Of a stretch of DNA of 64,000 bases, positions 1 to 11,600 are shown piece by piece (position 1 is the stretch's first letter; the number at the start of each line of letters is the position of its first letter). The translations under genes were made by a program, and so were the position numbers. The notes beneath the pieces were generated by a model. It saw nothing but the letters and a program-made list of their open reading frames with translations. It did not search any database and was not told the DNA's origin. Location of the stretch: positions 1 through 64,000 of the forward strand of contig JAANBB010000180.1 in NCBI GenBank assembly GCA_014621425.1, given 5' to 3'. This stretch comes from Cylindrodendrum hubeiense. Lineage: Eukaryota > Ascomycota > Sordariomycetes > Hypocreales > Nectriaceae.

Positions 1-586
1 GTGGGCTCGCTCTGGGCGGGCAGTGGGCTCCCTCGGTGGTGGGCCGGCTGGCCATGGTCCCGTCTTCCCTGCCCCGACCTGCAGCAGTGCAGCCATAGTG
101 CGGATGCACTATTGGGGACACAGCCTGCAATGCCATGTACTATGGCCATGTAGACTGGGACTTGGGAGGGCACTTGGGAGGGCACTTTGTCCACACGCAA
201 CTCGCTCAACTGGAGCCCGGCATTCGTCCTGTTTCTTCGCGCCTATATCTCCCCACCACACCCACCACTACATTTCTCCCTCCCCTTCTCTTCCTCCCCA
301 CGACCACTTCGTCCTACGTTCTCTTCTCTCTCGGTTGCGGCAGCTTAGCAGGCGATTCCTCACAACACCAAAACACCCCCCCACGACCTCAATAACCCCC
401 CAGTCCCTGCTCTGCTCCGTCATCCGTCTTTTTCCTTTTATATTCTTGTTCGTTATCCACCGTTCCAGCTTGACCGTTAAAACGCCCCCCGGGCTACCGC
501 TACGCCTACCCCGCCAATTTATCTCTACCCTGCGCGGCCTCCATCATACTCACAGCTCTACGACCCCCCCCACGACGCCAACTAAC

Positions 587-1651
587 ATGCCTGTGCAACT
601 GCTCCCGGCCTCGGCCGCCGCCTTTGCTCCTCGAGCCTCCTCAGTCAACGTCGTCCTCGGCTCCAAGATCGAGCCCTGGCTCACCCAGACCCTCAAGCGC
701 ATCAACCGTGTCAAGCGTCCTCTCAACAGTGTGCCCCAGCACCAGCGCTGCCTCACCGAGACCCTGTCATCCGCCAATGCCATCTGGACCCTGACGTCAC
801 TCATGCTCCCCAAGACGCCCGAGGCTGAGTTCAAGATGGACCCCAACAACCCTCTCGTCGAGGCCATCCTCAACTACGAGCTCGTCCACGTCGAGGCCTA
901 CATCGTCCACGTCGACATGGTCCTGCGCAACGAGGTCGCTTACAAGCTCACCGCCGAGACCATTGAGGCCCTGGTCGAGTACCACAAGCAGGTCTACTGC
1001 GTTGACGCCAGGGCCAGCACCTACGACTGGTCCGAGAAGGAGCAGCAGTGCAAGAAGCTTCACGAGGACTTCGTTCAGGCCATCAACAAGTTCGTCTACC
1101 GCACTCACGTCTCGGCCCTCGAGGGCCTTGAGGAGGAGGGCGCTGGCGAACTGCTGTGCGGCAAGAGCGACGAGGTCAAGACCAACATCTCCAACCTCAT
1201 GAAGCCTCTTCTACCTCCTCCCCCGCGTGTCGTCGATGTTGTCCGACAGCCCCCGCTGCTGCCCAGCTCGCCCGCCAACAACATGTGGTCGCAGCCCACT
1301 CTCCAGAACATCCAGAACATGCACTCCATCGATGCCTGGAGAGTCCTGCCCTCGAGCCCCAGCGTCACCTCCACCTCGGTCGACTCCAACACTAGCCCCG
1401 TCTGGGCCCCCATGGGCATGAGCGATGTGCAGCTGTCCCCGACTCCCGCCTACAGCCAACCTCACTCCACCGCCGGCTACTTCTTCAGCTCCCCACAGGC
1501 CACGGCCCCGATCCCCTCCCTGCCCCTACCCAGCATGCTGGCCCCCGTCCAGTGCGGCGTCAGCATCGGCATGGGCATGAGCAACGTCATGGGCGGCAAC
1601 ATGGGCGGCTTCGGCTGGGATCGTTACCAGGAGTACGCGACCATCATGTGA
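587..1651 (+). CDS. Conserved-looking hypothetical protein, 354 aa, Pro/Ser/Met-rich C-terminus
   Basis: I do not recognise this protein. It is a single exon of 354 codons with strongly C-ending codons, unlike the flanking spacer. Residues 20-210 look folded and partly helical (AWL/EPWLTQTLKRIN-type segments, many Glu/Lys/Leu), and about 215-354 are low complexity, rich in Pro, Ser and Met with a glycine/methionine tail ending in DRYQEYATIM. No signal peptide or membrane segment is seen. I chose the ATG at 587 because A lies at -3 and coding-like composition begins there. The same frame stays open upstream to about position 23, but that part is pyrimidine-rich and reads as leader. The region after the stop (to about 2.4 kb) looks like a long 3' untranslated region. 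Gene existence is likely; function is unknown. Confidence 0.82.
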   Translation: MPVQLLPASAAAFAPRASSVNVVLGSKIEPWLTQTLKRINRVKRPLNSVPQHQRCLTETLSSANAIWTLTSLMLPKTPEAEFKMDPNNPLVEAILNYELVHVEAYIVHVDMVLRNEVAYKLTAETIEALVEYHKQVYCVDARASTYDWSEKEQQCKKLHEDFVQAINKFVYRTHVSALEGLEEEGAGELLCGKSDEVKTNISNLMKPLLPPPPRVVDVVRQPPLLPSSPANNMWSQPTLQNIQNMHSIDAWRVLPSSPSVTSTSVDSNTSPVWAPMGMSDVQLSPTPAYSQPHSTAGYFFSSPQATAPIPSLPLPSMLAPVQCGVSIGMGMSNVMGGNMGGFGWDRYQEYATIM

Positions 1652-4106
1652 CAACCAGCGCCCCAGGACAGTTATCCAGTGGTGACCACCTCCACCTAAT
1701 ACTGCACGCCTCTCTTCCACGTTTCCCGGAGAAAAAGTTGGAGCTCGCAATCAGCAGCGGCATAGAACCATCGACCTCAAAGGCATCTCGGCGTTTATTG
1801 CATCAGGAACGGTGTTTCGATCAAGTCAACAAATATCCCCTCTTCGCATCTGACAACCTAGTTAATGGGTTTTTCTTTTCTTTTATTTCCTTTGTCATCA
1901 ACACAGCAAGCGTGCGTCTGGTTTTCGGAATGGTCTCTTTTTTCCTCTCCGGGAAACACCTCCACTGGTCGTTGCACAACCTCCGCAAGTTCCATTTACT
2001 TGGATTTTTCATCTACCTCACCACTAACATGGCTGGATCCGGGGCGGGTATTTGGATGCATTTACAACTGGGCAGGAATTTTGATACAGGCGGCTTGCTC
2101 TTTTTGCCTTTTTTCCCTTTTTTTTTTTTTGGTTGTCTTTTGGTTATAAGAAAAGAGGAACAGCAGCAATGCACGACGCTCGGCTGAGTCCGAGACAGAA
2201 ATTCCCTTTTGGATTCTCGATTCCCCGAACTTTCGACTCTATTCCCTCACTCTTCCGGTACACAGAGGTTTACACGGAAGATACCCCAAACAAACAACAA
2301 ACACTGGATCCCGATGGATCCTACGACACTCGCTTCGATTCTTTCCTTGGCTTTGTTCCCGGCTTACGAATGATCTTTAATGACGACCTTTTACGAATCG
2401 ATGACGGATGACCACACACATTTCAGACCTGATACGACTTGACGAACGGAATCACGACTTTTCGGCTTGATGTCGAAACATGACTTCTTTTCACAAGCCT
2501 ATCGAACACTGAGACCCACCGGCTCATTCGACACGATGACTAGCCTGACAAGTCGTAACCCGGGACCGGATTCCGGGCTTACGCAATTCTTGTTGCAGGG
2601 CCGTCTCGACTACACATCATCACGTGGCCAAGGCCGGTATATCTGGAATACGCCCGCCGAAGGCAGACACTGGCTGTCAACGGGATCACTGCACATGCGC
2701 CTGACGACCAAGCGTCGTCCGGAACGCACACAACATGGAAAGATGAAGCTGGTTCATGGGAATCTTCTAATGAGCCGGGCCCTGCCTCTTATTTCTGCTG
2801 CGCAGAGATCGGATGCAGAGCCCCTTTATCTGGCCGACTCGCCCTGGACGAACATCCTCGACCCTGAACAAGCCCTGGTCTCTTGGAGCTCAACGATCTC
2901 CTAGAACATGGACCACCGCGGATCGCCGCGTCGAGGCGACTACATGATGCCACCGGACCTGCTAGCCAGGCCGGTAGGTCAGTGGAGAACGCCGCTTCGA
3001 GGAGAGATCTGCGAGCAGCCAATTCTAGGGAGATCGGGGCTCAAAGGGGCTATGGCGAGGATCGCCCAGGGCTAATGGTAGCTTTCATCTCACTACACAA
3101 CCCCTCGCTTCGGGCAGGCCGAAGCAGCTTGGATCTGCATGAGCCTGTCCAGGACGAGTTGGGAGGGCCGCAAGCGGGTTGATTCGGAAGCCTGCCGCGC
3201 AGGATTGGCCCGACACCCCGGACCTTTGGGTCCTGCGGCATGAGATGCTGGAACTCTAGTGCGTGCTGAGGGAAACAGGATACGCCCCGGTGGCGGTTCC
3301 CTCACACAAGGACAAGCCTGCTTGCTACAAAGCGTCCCTGCTCGTTGTCTTGTCGTTGCAGTATTAGTTAATTCGAACACAATAACATGTTCAACTAAAG
3401 TCTCTGTTTCAGTTCCCCCTCGCCTGCGATGAATCTTGTCGTGTCATGTGTTGTGTCTTGCGAGTGACTTTGGCCTGTGATAGTAGACGCAATCACAATA
3501 TCGGAGTAATCCCACGTGTCTTGGATATTGACATGGCGCAGCCAACGTCTTTCCAGATGTGTTCCCCATCAGGCAGTCCAAAACCCCGGGCGCATGTTTC
3601 AGATCCGAACAGATCTCCGACACCCTGGCCCCGGCCCCGGCCCCGGCCACGGCCCCCAGTGACATCGGCAGCATCCTTGCGTATAAGCCAAGTTTGACAG
3701 ACCAGGCTATCGGCCGACCGAAGACGCTTGGGCGTCTCGGAAACGTGCACGCAATGACTCGCGGGGTGTGACTAAGGTGTGATATATGCCGGGTGTGATG
3801 GGGCGGCGGCTCGGAGAGAGAAATACGAGCGACGAGGGGTGGGGATAAACGGGGGTATTGTTACCAGTTATTTGATGACAATGTAACCGGGTTATTTGGG
3901 AAGATGTTGTGCTATTTTTAACGACTCGCGCTCGACATATACGGCTGGACACGAGCTTAGGCAAAGTCTATCTCTATTAAAGAATTGATTTCATTGGTAT
4001 CAACCAACTCAACGCTACCCAAGAGTCTAGACCATAGCTCCACGAGTGACTATCACATACAAAATTTGTTCATATCACATTACAAATAGCCCAGCATCTC
4101 AAACGC
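1652..4106. other. Gene-free spacer between the 354-aa gene and catalase
   Basis: No ORF here has recognisable homology or coding-like composition. The first 700 bases are T-rich (for example a T-run near 2120-2130) and probably hold the 3' untranslated region of the upstream gene. An open frame of 145 codons at 2467-2904 on the plus strand has no family resemblance and I do not call it. A GGCCCC-type hexamer repeat lies near 3626-3650. The part next to 4106 is the 3' flank of catalase. Confidence 0.6.
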
Positions 4107-5749
4107 TTATTTAGCAAGCTTCTCCGTCTGCTCCTTGATTGCAGCACCGAGGCCGGCGTCGACGCGCGAGAACATGCCATATGTTCGCTCGCGGGTGTCT
4201 GATTGAGCACCTGAAAGATGGCCTGAGACGTTACCAATGAAGTTCTCCTGCTGGCCAGGGGTCCGACCGAGGACATCCCAAAGTCCCTTGGCCTGGACGT
4301 AGTCGTCGTCGTTGACGTCCTGGAAGAGCGCGTGGACAGCTGAACCGGCCCAGTGCTCCTGGGTGTTGGCAGGCGACACGGGCTTATAGGTGTTGGGACG
4401 GTAAGTTGACGGATATGAAGGATTGGCGCCGTAGTTTCCATGGATAGCCATGGCCCCGTCTCGCTGGAAAGGGTTGAATGCGTAGATAGGAGCGTTGACG
4501 GGGATTTGTTGGTAGTTGACGCCGAGACGGTGGCGGTGGGTATCAGGGTAGGAGAAAAGACGAGCCTGCAGGACAGGGTCGACAGTGGGCTCGACACCAG
4601 GGACGAGGTGGGAAGGCGAGAAGGCGACTTGCTCAATCTCGGCGAAGTAGTTCTGGACGTTTTGGTTGAGGGTGAGCTTGCCAAAGGGTCGTAGAGGCAC
4701 GTCCTTCTGCGGCCAGACCTTGGTCAGGTCAAAGATGTTCCAGCGGAACTTCTCAGCCTGCTCGGGGGTGAGGACCTGGACGTAAACGGTCCAGCTGGGG
4801 AATTCGCCGCGTTGGATAGCGTCGAAGAGATCCTGGGTGGAAAAGTCGGGGTTCTCCGAGGCCATCTTGCCGGCCTCGGCATTGGTGAAGGTCTTGTTGC
4901 CCTGGTCGGTCTTGAGGTGAACCTGAGTGTAGACGAATGAGCCATCGGGCTTGGTCCACTTGTGGGTGTGGCCAGAGTAGCCGTTCATGAAGCGGTACGA
5001 GTAGGGAGTGCCGCGGTCGGAGAAGAGGTGCATGACCTGGTGGACGGCCTCCTGGTGGGTGGAGAGGTAGTCCCAGAACATGGTCGCATCCTTCAGGTTG
5101 GTCTGGGGGTTGCGCTTCTGGGTGTGGATGAAGAGAGGGAACTTTGTGGGGTCGCGGAGGAAGAAGATGGGCGTGTTGTTGTAGACCCAGTCCCAGTTGC
5201 CCTCCTGGGTGTAGAACTTGATGGCGAAGCCGCGGGGGTCACGTGCAGAGTCGGCAGAGCCCTTCTCGCCGCCGACGGTGGAGAAACGGACGACGGCCTT
5301 GGTCTTCTTGCCGACGCCGTTGAGCATGTCGGCCGAGGTGAGGTCGCTGATGTCGTGGGTGACCTCGAACTCGCCGTATGCGCCGGCGCCCTTGGCGTGG
5401 ACGACGCGCTCGGGGATGCGCTCACCTGGAGGCAGTTGGTGTAAGCGCAACGACTTTGACAGAGTGCCACCACGGGAAGTACCACCGCGGGAGGTACCAC
5501 CACGGGAAGCGCGCGAGACAAAAACAGGAGATGCCCGCCAGGCGGAGCAGGGCAGCGAGGGGTTGGCTTACGGTCAAAGTGGGAGAGAGCATCAATCAGG
5601 TGGAAGTCTTGCAGCAACAGAGGGCCGAGGGGCCCAGTGCGCTGCCAACCCTCGGGGTTGCCAATGGGGGCGCCATTGGAGGTGGTGTAGACGGGCTTCT
5701 CGTCGTATCGAAGGGTCGTAGGGTGACCCGATTTCTCGTTGGACGACAT
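4107..5749 (-). CDS. Catalase, small-subunit monofunctional haem type, 498 aa
   Basis: This enzyme dismutates hydrogen peroxide to water and oxygen. There are two exons: 5749-5572 and 5425-4107; the intron 5571-5426 (146 nt) has GTAAG and CAG ends and splits an Arg codon (GAC C|GT). The spliced product has the catalytic His69 in ERIPERVVHAKG, Asn142 in the WVYNNTPIFF segment and the haem-ligand Tyr352 in RLFSYPDTHRHR, all spaced as in human catalase. The length of 498 aa and the lack of a flavodoxin-like extension place it with small-subunit (clade 3-like) catalases. The C-terminus is EKLAK, so there is no SKL-type peroxisomal signal despite the resemblance of such catalases to peroxisomal ones. 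The intron and leader both carry minisatellites (separate entries). Identification is very secure; subcellular site is open. Confidence 0.97.
5467..5511. repeat. 15-bp minisatellite, 3 copies, inside the catalase intron
   Basis: Three head-to-tail copies of ccaccRcgggaRgta (5467-5481, 5482-5496, 5497-5511; the last copy ends in gcg) fill about a third of the intron. On the coding strand they read as CCCGTGGTGG-like units and include pseudo-donor GT dinucleotides. Confidence 0.9.
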
Positions 5750-8700
5750 GTTGGCAATGGCGGGTGAGCCAACCGAGCTGGAGAAGAGACGATAGAGACG
5801 ATAGAGACGCTGTCGATAGGATACCGCAGCGTATAAGTCCGGACCCAGTTCAAGGAAGGGAGGAAGCTAAGAGGGAAGCAAGCAGGGAAGCAAGCAGGGA
5901 AGCAAGCAGGTGAGCAAGCAGGGAAGAAAGAGATCGAAGAGGACAATCCAGCAAGACGGGGCAAGAGACGAGGAAAAAGCAGCACCTATATAAGCACCTT
6001 CTGCACACTCACACTCGGCTCTGCTGCACTTTGCACTGCGTCAGGGACCTGGGGCCTTGCTGCAGCTCCCCTCGGCCGGGGGGGGGGTTGCCATGCTCCG
6101 TACAGTGTCGCCGTACAGTGCTCGCATCGCAGGCGCGGACTGGGAAACCGGCGCGGGGGGGCCTGCGCCGAGTCATATCCATAGCAGCCCTGGGAATCAA
6201 TTGCAGTTGGGGAATCTGTGAGCTGGCCACCACCACTACATCTGAAAATGGAAACAAACGAGCAATCGAGCGGGGCCAAGGCCAATCACGGCGGAGATGA
6301 ATGCAAGCCGGCCGATGAACGCTCTACTAATTACTGGTTACGCGTGCAGATTGATTAATCATTGAGTTACCCTGCCTCGCCTTGTTAGACCCGGCGCATC
6401 TTATGCCGCAACTCTTGCCGCATGTCGCCGCCGCCTCGCCGCCGCTCGCCGCCGTTGCTCTCCCATGCTCCCGCTTTTTATGCCTAGTTGATGGACGGCG
6501 GCCAGCCCGCTCATGATGCCGCAATTTGTCAACACCGACTGTTACTGGCTTCAAACCGCAGCTCACAATGGCCGGTCCTGAGTCCTGGGTCCTGGCGCCT
6601 GGCGAGGGTGTCTTCGTCGTGTGTTTTGCCCCGCGGAGGGCACCATAACCGGCGAGTGGGTAGGCGGTCCTTGGGTCCTGGGTCCTGGGCCCTGGCAGTG
6701 GCTCCTCGACGTCACCCTCTCATGCAGTCATCGCTCAGCAACGACGCACAGCGCGCTGAGTTGCCCAGCCATGTGGGCGATGTACACACTGTACGGAGTC
6801 TCAACCATGGCGGAGTCTCAACTATGACGGCGTCACAGACTCCCAGTTTCACACACACACACGTACACACACGTTCTCTCTCCCCTGTCCCACACCTCGC
6901 TCGCACCTCTCTCGCACCTCTCTCACTGGCACCGGCGCCCTGGCCACGTTGTTGGAGACCCTACACGACATGATGACAAAAACGCCACCACCCACTCGCC
7001 ACAACCCGATCAACAAGTCCCAGCCGTTGTAGATCATCTTGTCACTCCTGTCCTCCGCAACCACTGCCGCTGATTCCTCCTCCCAACCCCGATGCTCTGT
7101 CACAACTCCCTCAAAAAAAAGTAACCATCTTGCGCCCACCATACACCCCGGCCTGCTCCCTCGCCATTGGGCACGTCAACTGCCGGGCGGTTCTCCAGCT
7201 GTCTATTTTCTGCTCGCGAAGTTGACAGAAGAGGCAAGTGGCTGACATATAAAATGTTTAGCGTTAGCGCCCCCGGAGACCGTGCTTTGAGCAGCCCCGG
7301 CGCACTGTGGAATCCGCCAAAGCACCCATCATCTCGCTCTCAGCGCCGAGACTATTCGTCACCGGCAGATCTCATCCCAAGAACCAGGTAGAGATTCGCA
7401 AGGAAGGCAATAGCGAGGTTTGTGACAGTTGGCGAACATGCTATATCTCGAAGCCCACACAATTGGTCCAAGAGTTGACAGCAGCCGATGGAACCTTTTC
7501 TTTTAGCTGAATACTTCCGAGGAGGGACTCATCTCCCGCAACTCAATAATTACCTACCTATTCAACAGAGCCACTCGCCATCTTGCCGTTGACATCATCT
7601 GAACACAATATCGACAAGGGTGGGGCACAAACCGCTTTTTTATTATTATCACATGCTCTTCGTAAGCATGATTCGGTGTGCATGTCTCGCCTTCACTTGC
7701 GGTACCGCTCTAGCAGGCCGCAAAGCCGCAAAGCCGCAAGCTGGGCATAGAAATTATAGAAATGGCAGAGACGCGAGCGGCAACGCGCTGCACTGTCAGA
7801 GCTAGCCTTGCCGCAACGCGAGGTCACGCTGCCTTTCGCGGACGCTTGCTGGTTCCGAGCCCCCAGCTAATAAGAGGGGCTCCCATTACAACCGTCGGCG
7901 ACAACTTCCGCAATCGGCTGAGCTTCCAACTCCACTGTTCAATGAAGCTGCTCAATGAAGCGGTTCAATGAAGCGGTTCAGCATGCTCGCTTCGTCTTCT
8001 GCTTTGCTCCCAACGACGAACCATCTCCAACACCATTTCCCTCGTTCTTCTCCAGGCCAAGGTCCCATGGGGAAACACCCACAGTCATTTACTAGAACGC
8101 ATTTGTAGATCTTCTCTTGTTTGGGTTCCTGAGTAACCGTTGCATAAGTTACTTCCCTAGTCCCAATCGCCCGGAGCACCTCTCGGGGCGCTTGCGTTGA
8201 TTTCTAATCCATACCTGCGTGAAAGGCATTGACGGTGCGAGATACTGTACGCTCATGAGTGGGTAATCAACCTTAGTTATCTATGACGGGTACACTTGAG
8301 TGAATCATCACATACACACGCCGCAACGAGAGCAGGGCCAGTGACGTCTTTTCCCTGCAACCAGCTGGTGCTGGATAGCGATATTCGGAACCCAAATTAC
8401 TAGCCACCGCCCTTGCGTTTTCTCGTCTTCTCCCGACTCTCGCTTTTACTTATATTTTCGGAGTTGGATACGTGTGTATTCGTTACCATCACTTCTGTCA
8501 GGCACTTTGGATGTGACTCTCGTCACTTGGTTGAGAAGACCTTTATCGCTCGAGAAACACAACTCTGGTCGCTCGATTTACTGAAAAATGTCACATGTCC
8601 ACCTCTCTCGTCTGCAATCTCCTCCCCGCCTCGGGTCTACCGTTACCTCAGCTTCTAGATCTGGTTGAGTTCGAGCCTGCCATATCAACAGGAGATCTCC

Positions 8701-9098
8701 AGACGATCGTCATCGACCACTAGATGGCATATTCACAAAGGCTAGCTGGACGTATTCGAAGTGGCTGGCCAGGCTCTTTGACACGACTCCCAAGCGGCTG
8801 ACGAGGAACCTCGGAATGAGAATCATAGCCAGGACACATGTCTCTGGGTATAGCATTAGATATTCTTACTGTCGCATGTCACTCTGACACCAGCGCTCGC
8901 CATCCATCCTTCTTATGAGCACCTGAAATGCTGTTCAGTCCCCGGTGTCTGAACCCATCCCTCTTCTTCCCAGGACGCCGAGATCCACTGTTCTCTCCAT
9001 ATACGCTGTCTACCCAGATGCGACGGAACCGTGAGGTAGTACTATCATCATTTCGTTGTTGTACAATGCCGACCGAGCCGGAAAATCGTCATCCTCGC
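5750..9098. other. Intergenic region between catalase and ARL1 with many short repeats
   Basis: About 3.3 kb without a gene I can support. It holds the catalase promoter (with the leader minisatellite) and the ARL1 3' flank. Simple repeats seen: CGCCGCCG tract near 6425-6460, GTCCTGG-type repeats near 6575-6600 and 6670-6695, a CA tract near 6850-6872, gccgcaaa copies near 7718-7740, and a 13-bp unit tcaatgaagcggt at 7952-7977 with a diverged copy just before it. Open frames here are short and without family resemblance. Confidence 0.6.
5872..5931. repeat. 12-bp minisatellite, about 5 copies, in the catalase leader/promoter
   Basis: Units of agggaagcaagc run at 5872-5883, 5884-5895, 5896-5907, then diverged copies at 5908-5919 and 5920-5931. 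On the catalase coding strand this is a CT-rich tract about 125-180 bases before the start codon, a usual position for fungal transcription start regions. Confidence 0.9.
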
Positions 9099-9903
9099 TT
9101 AGAGCTCCGACGACACGGTTTGCTGGAGACGTATTAATTAGCAAATTGCGCCCAGGACGCAGTGTCCGAATGGGGAAAATGAAAGGGGGAGTAATTACCA
9201 CGAGCCAGTCCATGCCCTCGTTGACACCGCTGCCGTCGACGGCCGAGCAGGCCATGATGCTCCAGTTGCGGTCGCGCAGCTCGCCTAGGCGCAGCGCCTC
9301 TGAGATCTCACCGGCACCCTTGGCACCGGGCTGATCCTGCTTGTTGGCGAAGACCAGCAGCGCCGCATCCTTCAGCTCCTCCTCGTTCAGCATGGCCGAG
9401 AGCTCCTCCGAGGCCGTCTGTAATCGCTCGATATCGGTAGAGTCGACGACGAAGATGACAGCAGCTGTATTGGCGTAGTAGCACCGCCAGTAAGGCCGGA
9501 TGCTGGTCTGGCCACCCAAATCCTGCAGAAAACCGTCCGTCAGCACTGATATGGTTGTCAAACCGCGTTCCTCGTGAGGCTACATACCCAAACGTTAAAG
9601 TTGAGATTCTTGTACGTGACGGACTCGACGTTGAAACCGATTGTGGGAATGGTAGTGACAACCTCGCCGACCTAGGATAGACACCGTTAGCAGAGCTCCT
9701 CGCCAACAGTAGCAGAGATGAGTCTGGTATACCTTCAACCTGTACAGCAGTGTCGTCTTTCCTGCGTTATCCTGCAACCCCGACTGGTTAGCGCTCGTAG
9801 CCAGCTGGCGGCAAGGACGTCATCATACCAGGCCGAGGATCAATATGCGGATCTCCTTCTTTGCCCACATCAGGCCGGACAGCCATGACATGCCCGCACC
9901 CAT
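9099..9903 (-). CDS. arl1: ARL1-type ADP-ribosylation-factor-like small GTPase, 181 aa
   Basis: This Arf-family GTPase acts at the trans-Golgi, where Arl1 recruits GRIP-domain golgins. Five exons: 9903-9829, 9771-9733, 9671-9588, 9522-9199 and 9122-9099, all joined in phase 0. The product starts [10 protein letters not shown], so Gly2 is available for N-myristoylation followed by an amphipathic helix. GTP-binding motifs are the P-loop GLDNAGKT (24-31), switch I PTIGF (47-51), WDLGGQ (66-71), NKQD (127-130 region) and CSA (158-160). The sequence [16 protein letters not shown] and [12 protein letters not shown] match the Arl1 branch rather than Arf1. The P-loop has DNAGKT where yeast Arl1 has DGAGKT. 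The last coding exon is only 24 nt (QTVSSEL). It is divergent from the eL39 gene, about 1.25 kb away. Confidence 0.96.
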
Positions 9904-11150
9904 GATGAATAGATATTAAGATGACGGATCCTCCCGGGATGCGTCGTGTCGGGACTGGTGGTGATTCGCTCTGCCTTCCGTCAAGGCTGGGCCGAGCGTC
10001 GTGTTTCGTTGGCGGTCGTAGATGGCAAGATGGCAAGATGGCAAATGGCAGAGAGCAGAGACGGTCGTGCAGATGGGGGGGAACCGGGCGTGAGTGATGG
10101 CAGAATTATCGTCGTCGTTTGTTGTCGTCGTGGCGGGAAAGTCGAGGGGCGGCTTTACTAATTACTGAGAAGATGGTCCCCTTTTCTGGACCTCCGATGC
10201 ATTCAAAAGGACATGGGCGGGCCACGGGGGACAAGTTGCTGTTTTTGGCCTTGAGCTTGGCCCAAGCGCTCGACAAAATAACCCGACCTGGCCTGCCGGC
10301 TCTCAGTGCGGTACAGGGCGCTTCAGGGCGCTGCATGGCGCTGCACGGCGCGCTGAGTCTCCTCTTCCCCTACCTGCTTGCAGCACAACCAGCATGGCTG
10401 TGCCAGCCGCGTTGCTGGGGCGGCCCGGTTCTTTTCTTCTAGCGGGACGCATTGCTTTTATTAGATGCTCGAGATCCATCGGCAATATGGCAAACTCCGA
10501 CAGCTCTTCAGGGATCTGCAACAGAGTCTTCTTCAGGTTGCGCAGTGTCTGGTCCTGGTCGTCGCCAAGACGATGCGCTCTGAGTTGCCCCTCTCCGCGG
10601 AGCCCACGGGCTTATTAAGACACAAGACACAGACGTCACGGATCAGTGGCGTTGCATCAGAAACAGGACCCTCAGACGTCAATTAGGCCTGGTCTCGATT
10701 GTGCCTGAAAATAGACTGAGCATAGGGGCTCGGAATAAGGCATGAAGACTCTAGAATTCCGTACCGCAGATCACATCAGCGAGCTTATCACAGCTTATGC
10801 CAGGGTGCGCTGACCATACCAACCGAGATGCTGTACATGGTAGAGGCCTCTCGCTACCAGCTGGCCGAGGCACGCACCACCCTGTCAGGGCAGTCGCTTT
10901 ATTTTGTCACCCCAAACCTTGTTTCCTTCGACTCGGAGCTGATGACCAAAGCTCAACACCGGGTGGAGCCCTCTCTGCCTCAGGCATAAACGCCCCAGCG
11001 CCACACCTCCCACAAGCCACAGCCCACAGCCCGACCCTCTCGCTAGGGCTTTACGCCCTCTGGTGCGCGTGCGGGCCAAAATTCCTTGACGTCTCAACTC
11101 CTCGCAAATCATCACCACCAACGATCGACTCGATAAGCAACGTCAACAAG
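9904..11150. promoter_or_regulatory. Divergent intergenic region, ARL1 (left) and eL39 (right)
   Basis: No gene is supported in this 1.25-kb interval. Near ARL1 a gatggcaa repeat occurs at about 10020-10045. A GCGCTGCA-type repeat lies near 10320-10350. Near eL39 the nonamer GCTAGGGCT at 11042-11050 also occurs upstream of uL2. Confidence 0.6.
11042..11050 (+). promoter_or_regulatory. GCTAGGGCT element about 100 bp upstream of eL39
   Basis: The 9-mer is identical to one at 39992-40000 upstream of uL2. It resembles the TTAGGGYT-type core bound by the Myb protein Tbf1 at ribosomal protein promoters in some ascomycetes. The match and position are seen; the factor is inferred. Confidence 0.4.
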
Positions 11151-11600
11151 ATGCCGGTATGCCCGACCTAACCCCCCTAGAGCACGCCCATTACCGTCGA
11201 CGACTATGCGTACCGCTGATGCGTCCTCTTCAGCGAAGCTGCGTCGTCGGCGTGGGCTGCGCTGAAATTGCCCGAGCTGGACACTGATGAATCTTCCTTT
11301 CCAGAGCCACAAGTCTTTCCGAACCAAGCAGAAGCTGGCCAAGGCCCAGAAGCAGAACCGCCCGGTTCCGCAATGGATCCGCCTCCGAACTGACAACAAC
11401 ATTCGGTGCGTTATTCTCCCCTAGCGACGCCAGTTCACGAAATACGATTTCCACGAAATTCCTTTCACAACTTGACCCAAACCCGCACACAATATCCCCC
11501 CAGGAGAACGCCCACTCACAACGAACCCCTTGACTGACTCATCTGATTTAGCTACAACGCTAAGCGAAGGCACTGGCGCAAGAGCAAGCTGGGTATCTAA
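11151..11600 (+). CDS. rpl39: 60S ribosomal protein eL39 (L39), 51 aa
   Basis: This is the smallest core protein of the large ribosomal subunit and lines the peptide exit tunnel. Three exons: 11151-11156 (only ATG CCG), 11305-11405 and 11552-11600. The spliced protein begins [17 protein letters not shown] and ends HWRKSKLGI, the full eL39 pattern including the [10 protein letters not shown] core. Introns are 148 and 146 nt, long for this genome relative to a 156-nt coding sequence, with GTATGC and GTGCGT donors. The six-base first coding exon is a common design in ribosomal protein genes. Such a protein is too short for ordinary ORF calling, so the call rests on the conserved sequence. Confidence 0.97.

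Noticed and set aside
2467..2904. 145-codon open frame downstream of the first gene
   Set aside because: No homology or coding bias; lies in probable 3' flank.
4440..5444. Plus-strand open frames of up to 160 codons over catalase
   Set aside because: Antisense shadows produced by the strong codon bias of catalase; repetitive Val/Gly/Glu translation.
5572..5749. Catalase intron read as coding (no splicing)
   Set aside because: The intron is 146 nt, not a multiple of three, and splicing joins SHFDR to ERIPERVVHAKG exactly as in other catalases.
11157..11304. Possible intronic box C/D snoRNA in eL39 intron 1 (TGATGA near the 3' end)
   Set aside because: A TGATGA-like C box is present but I see no matching CTGA D box with a closing stem in the right order; not enough to call.
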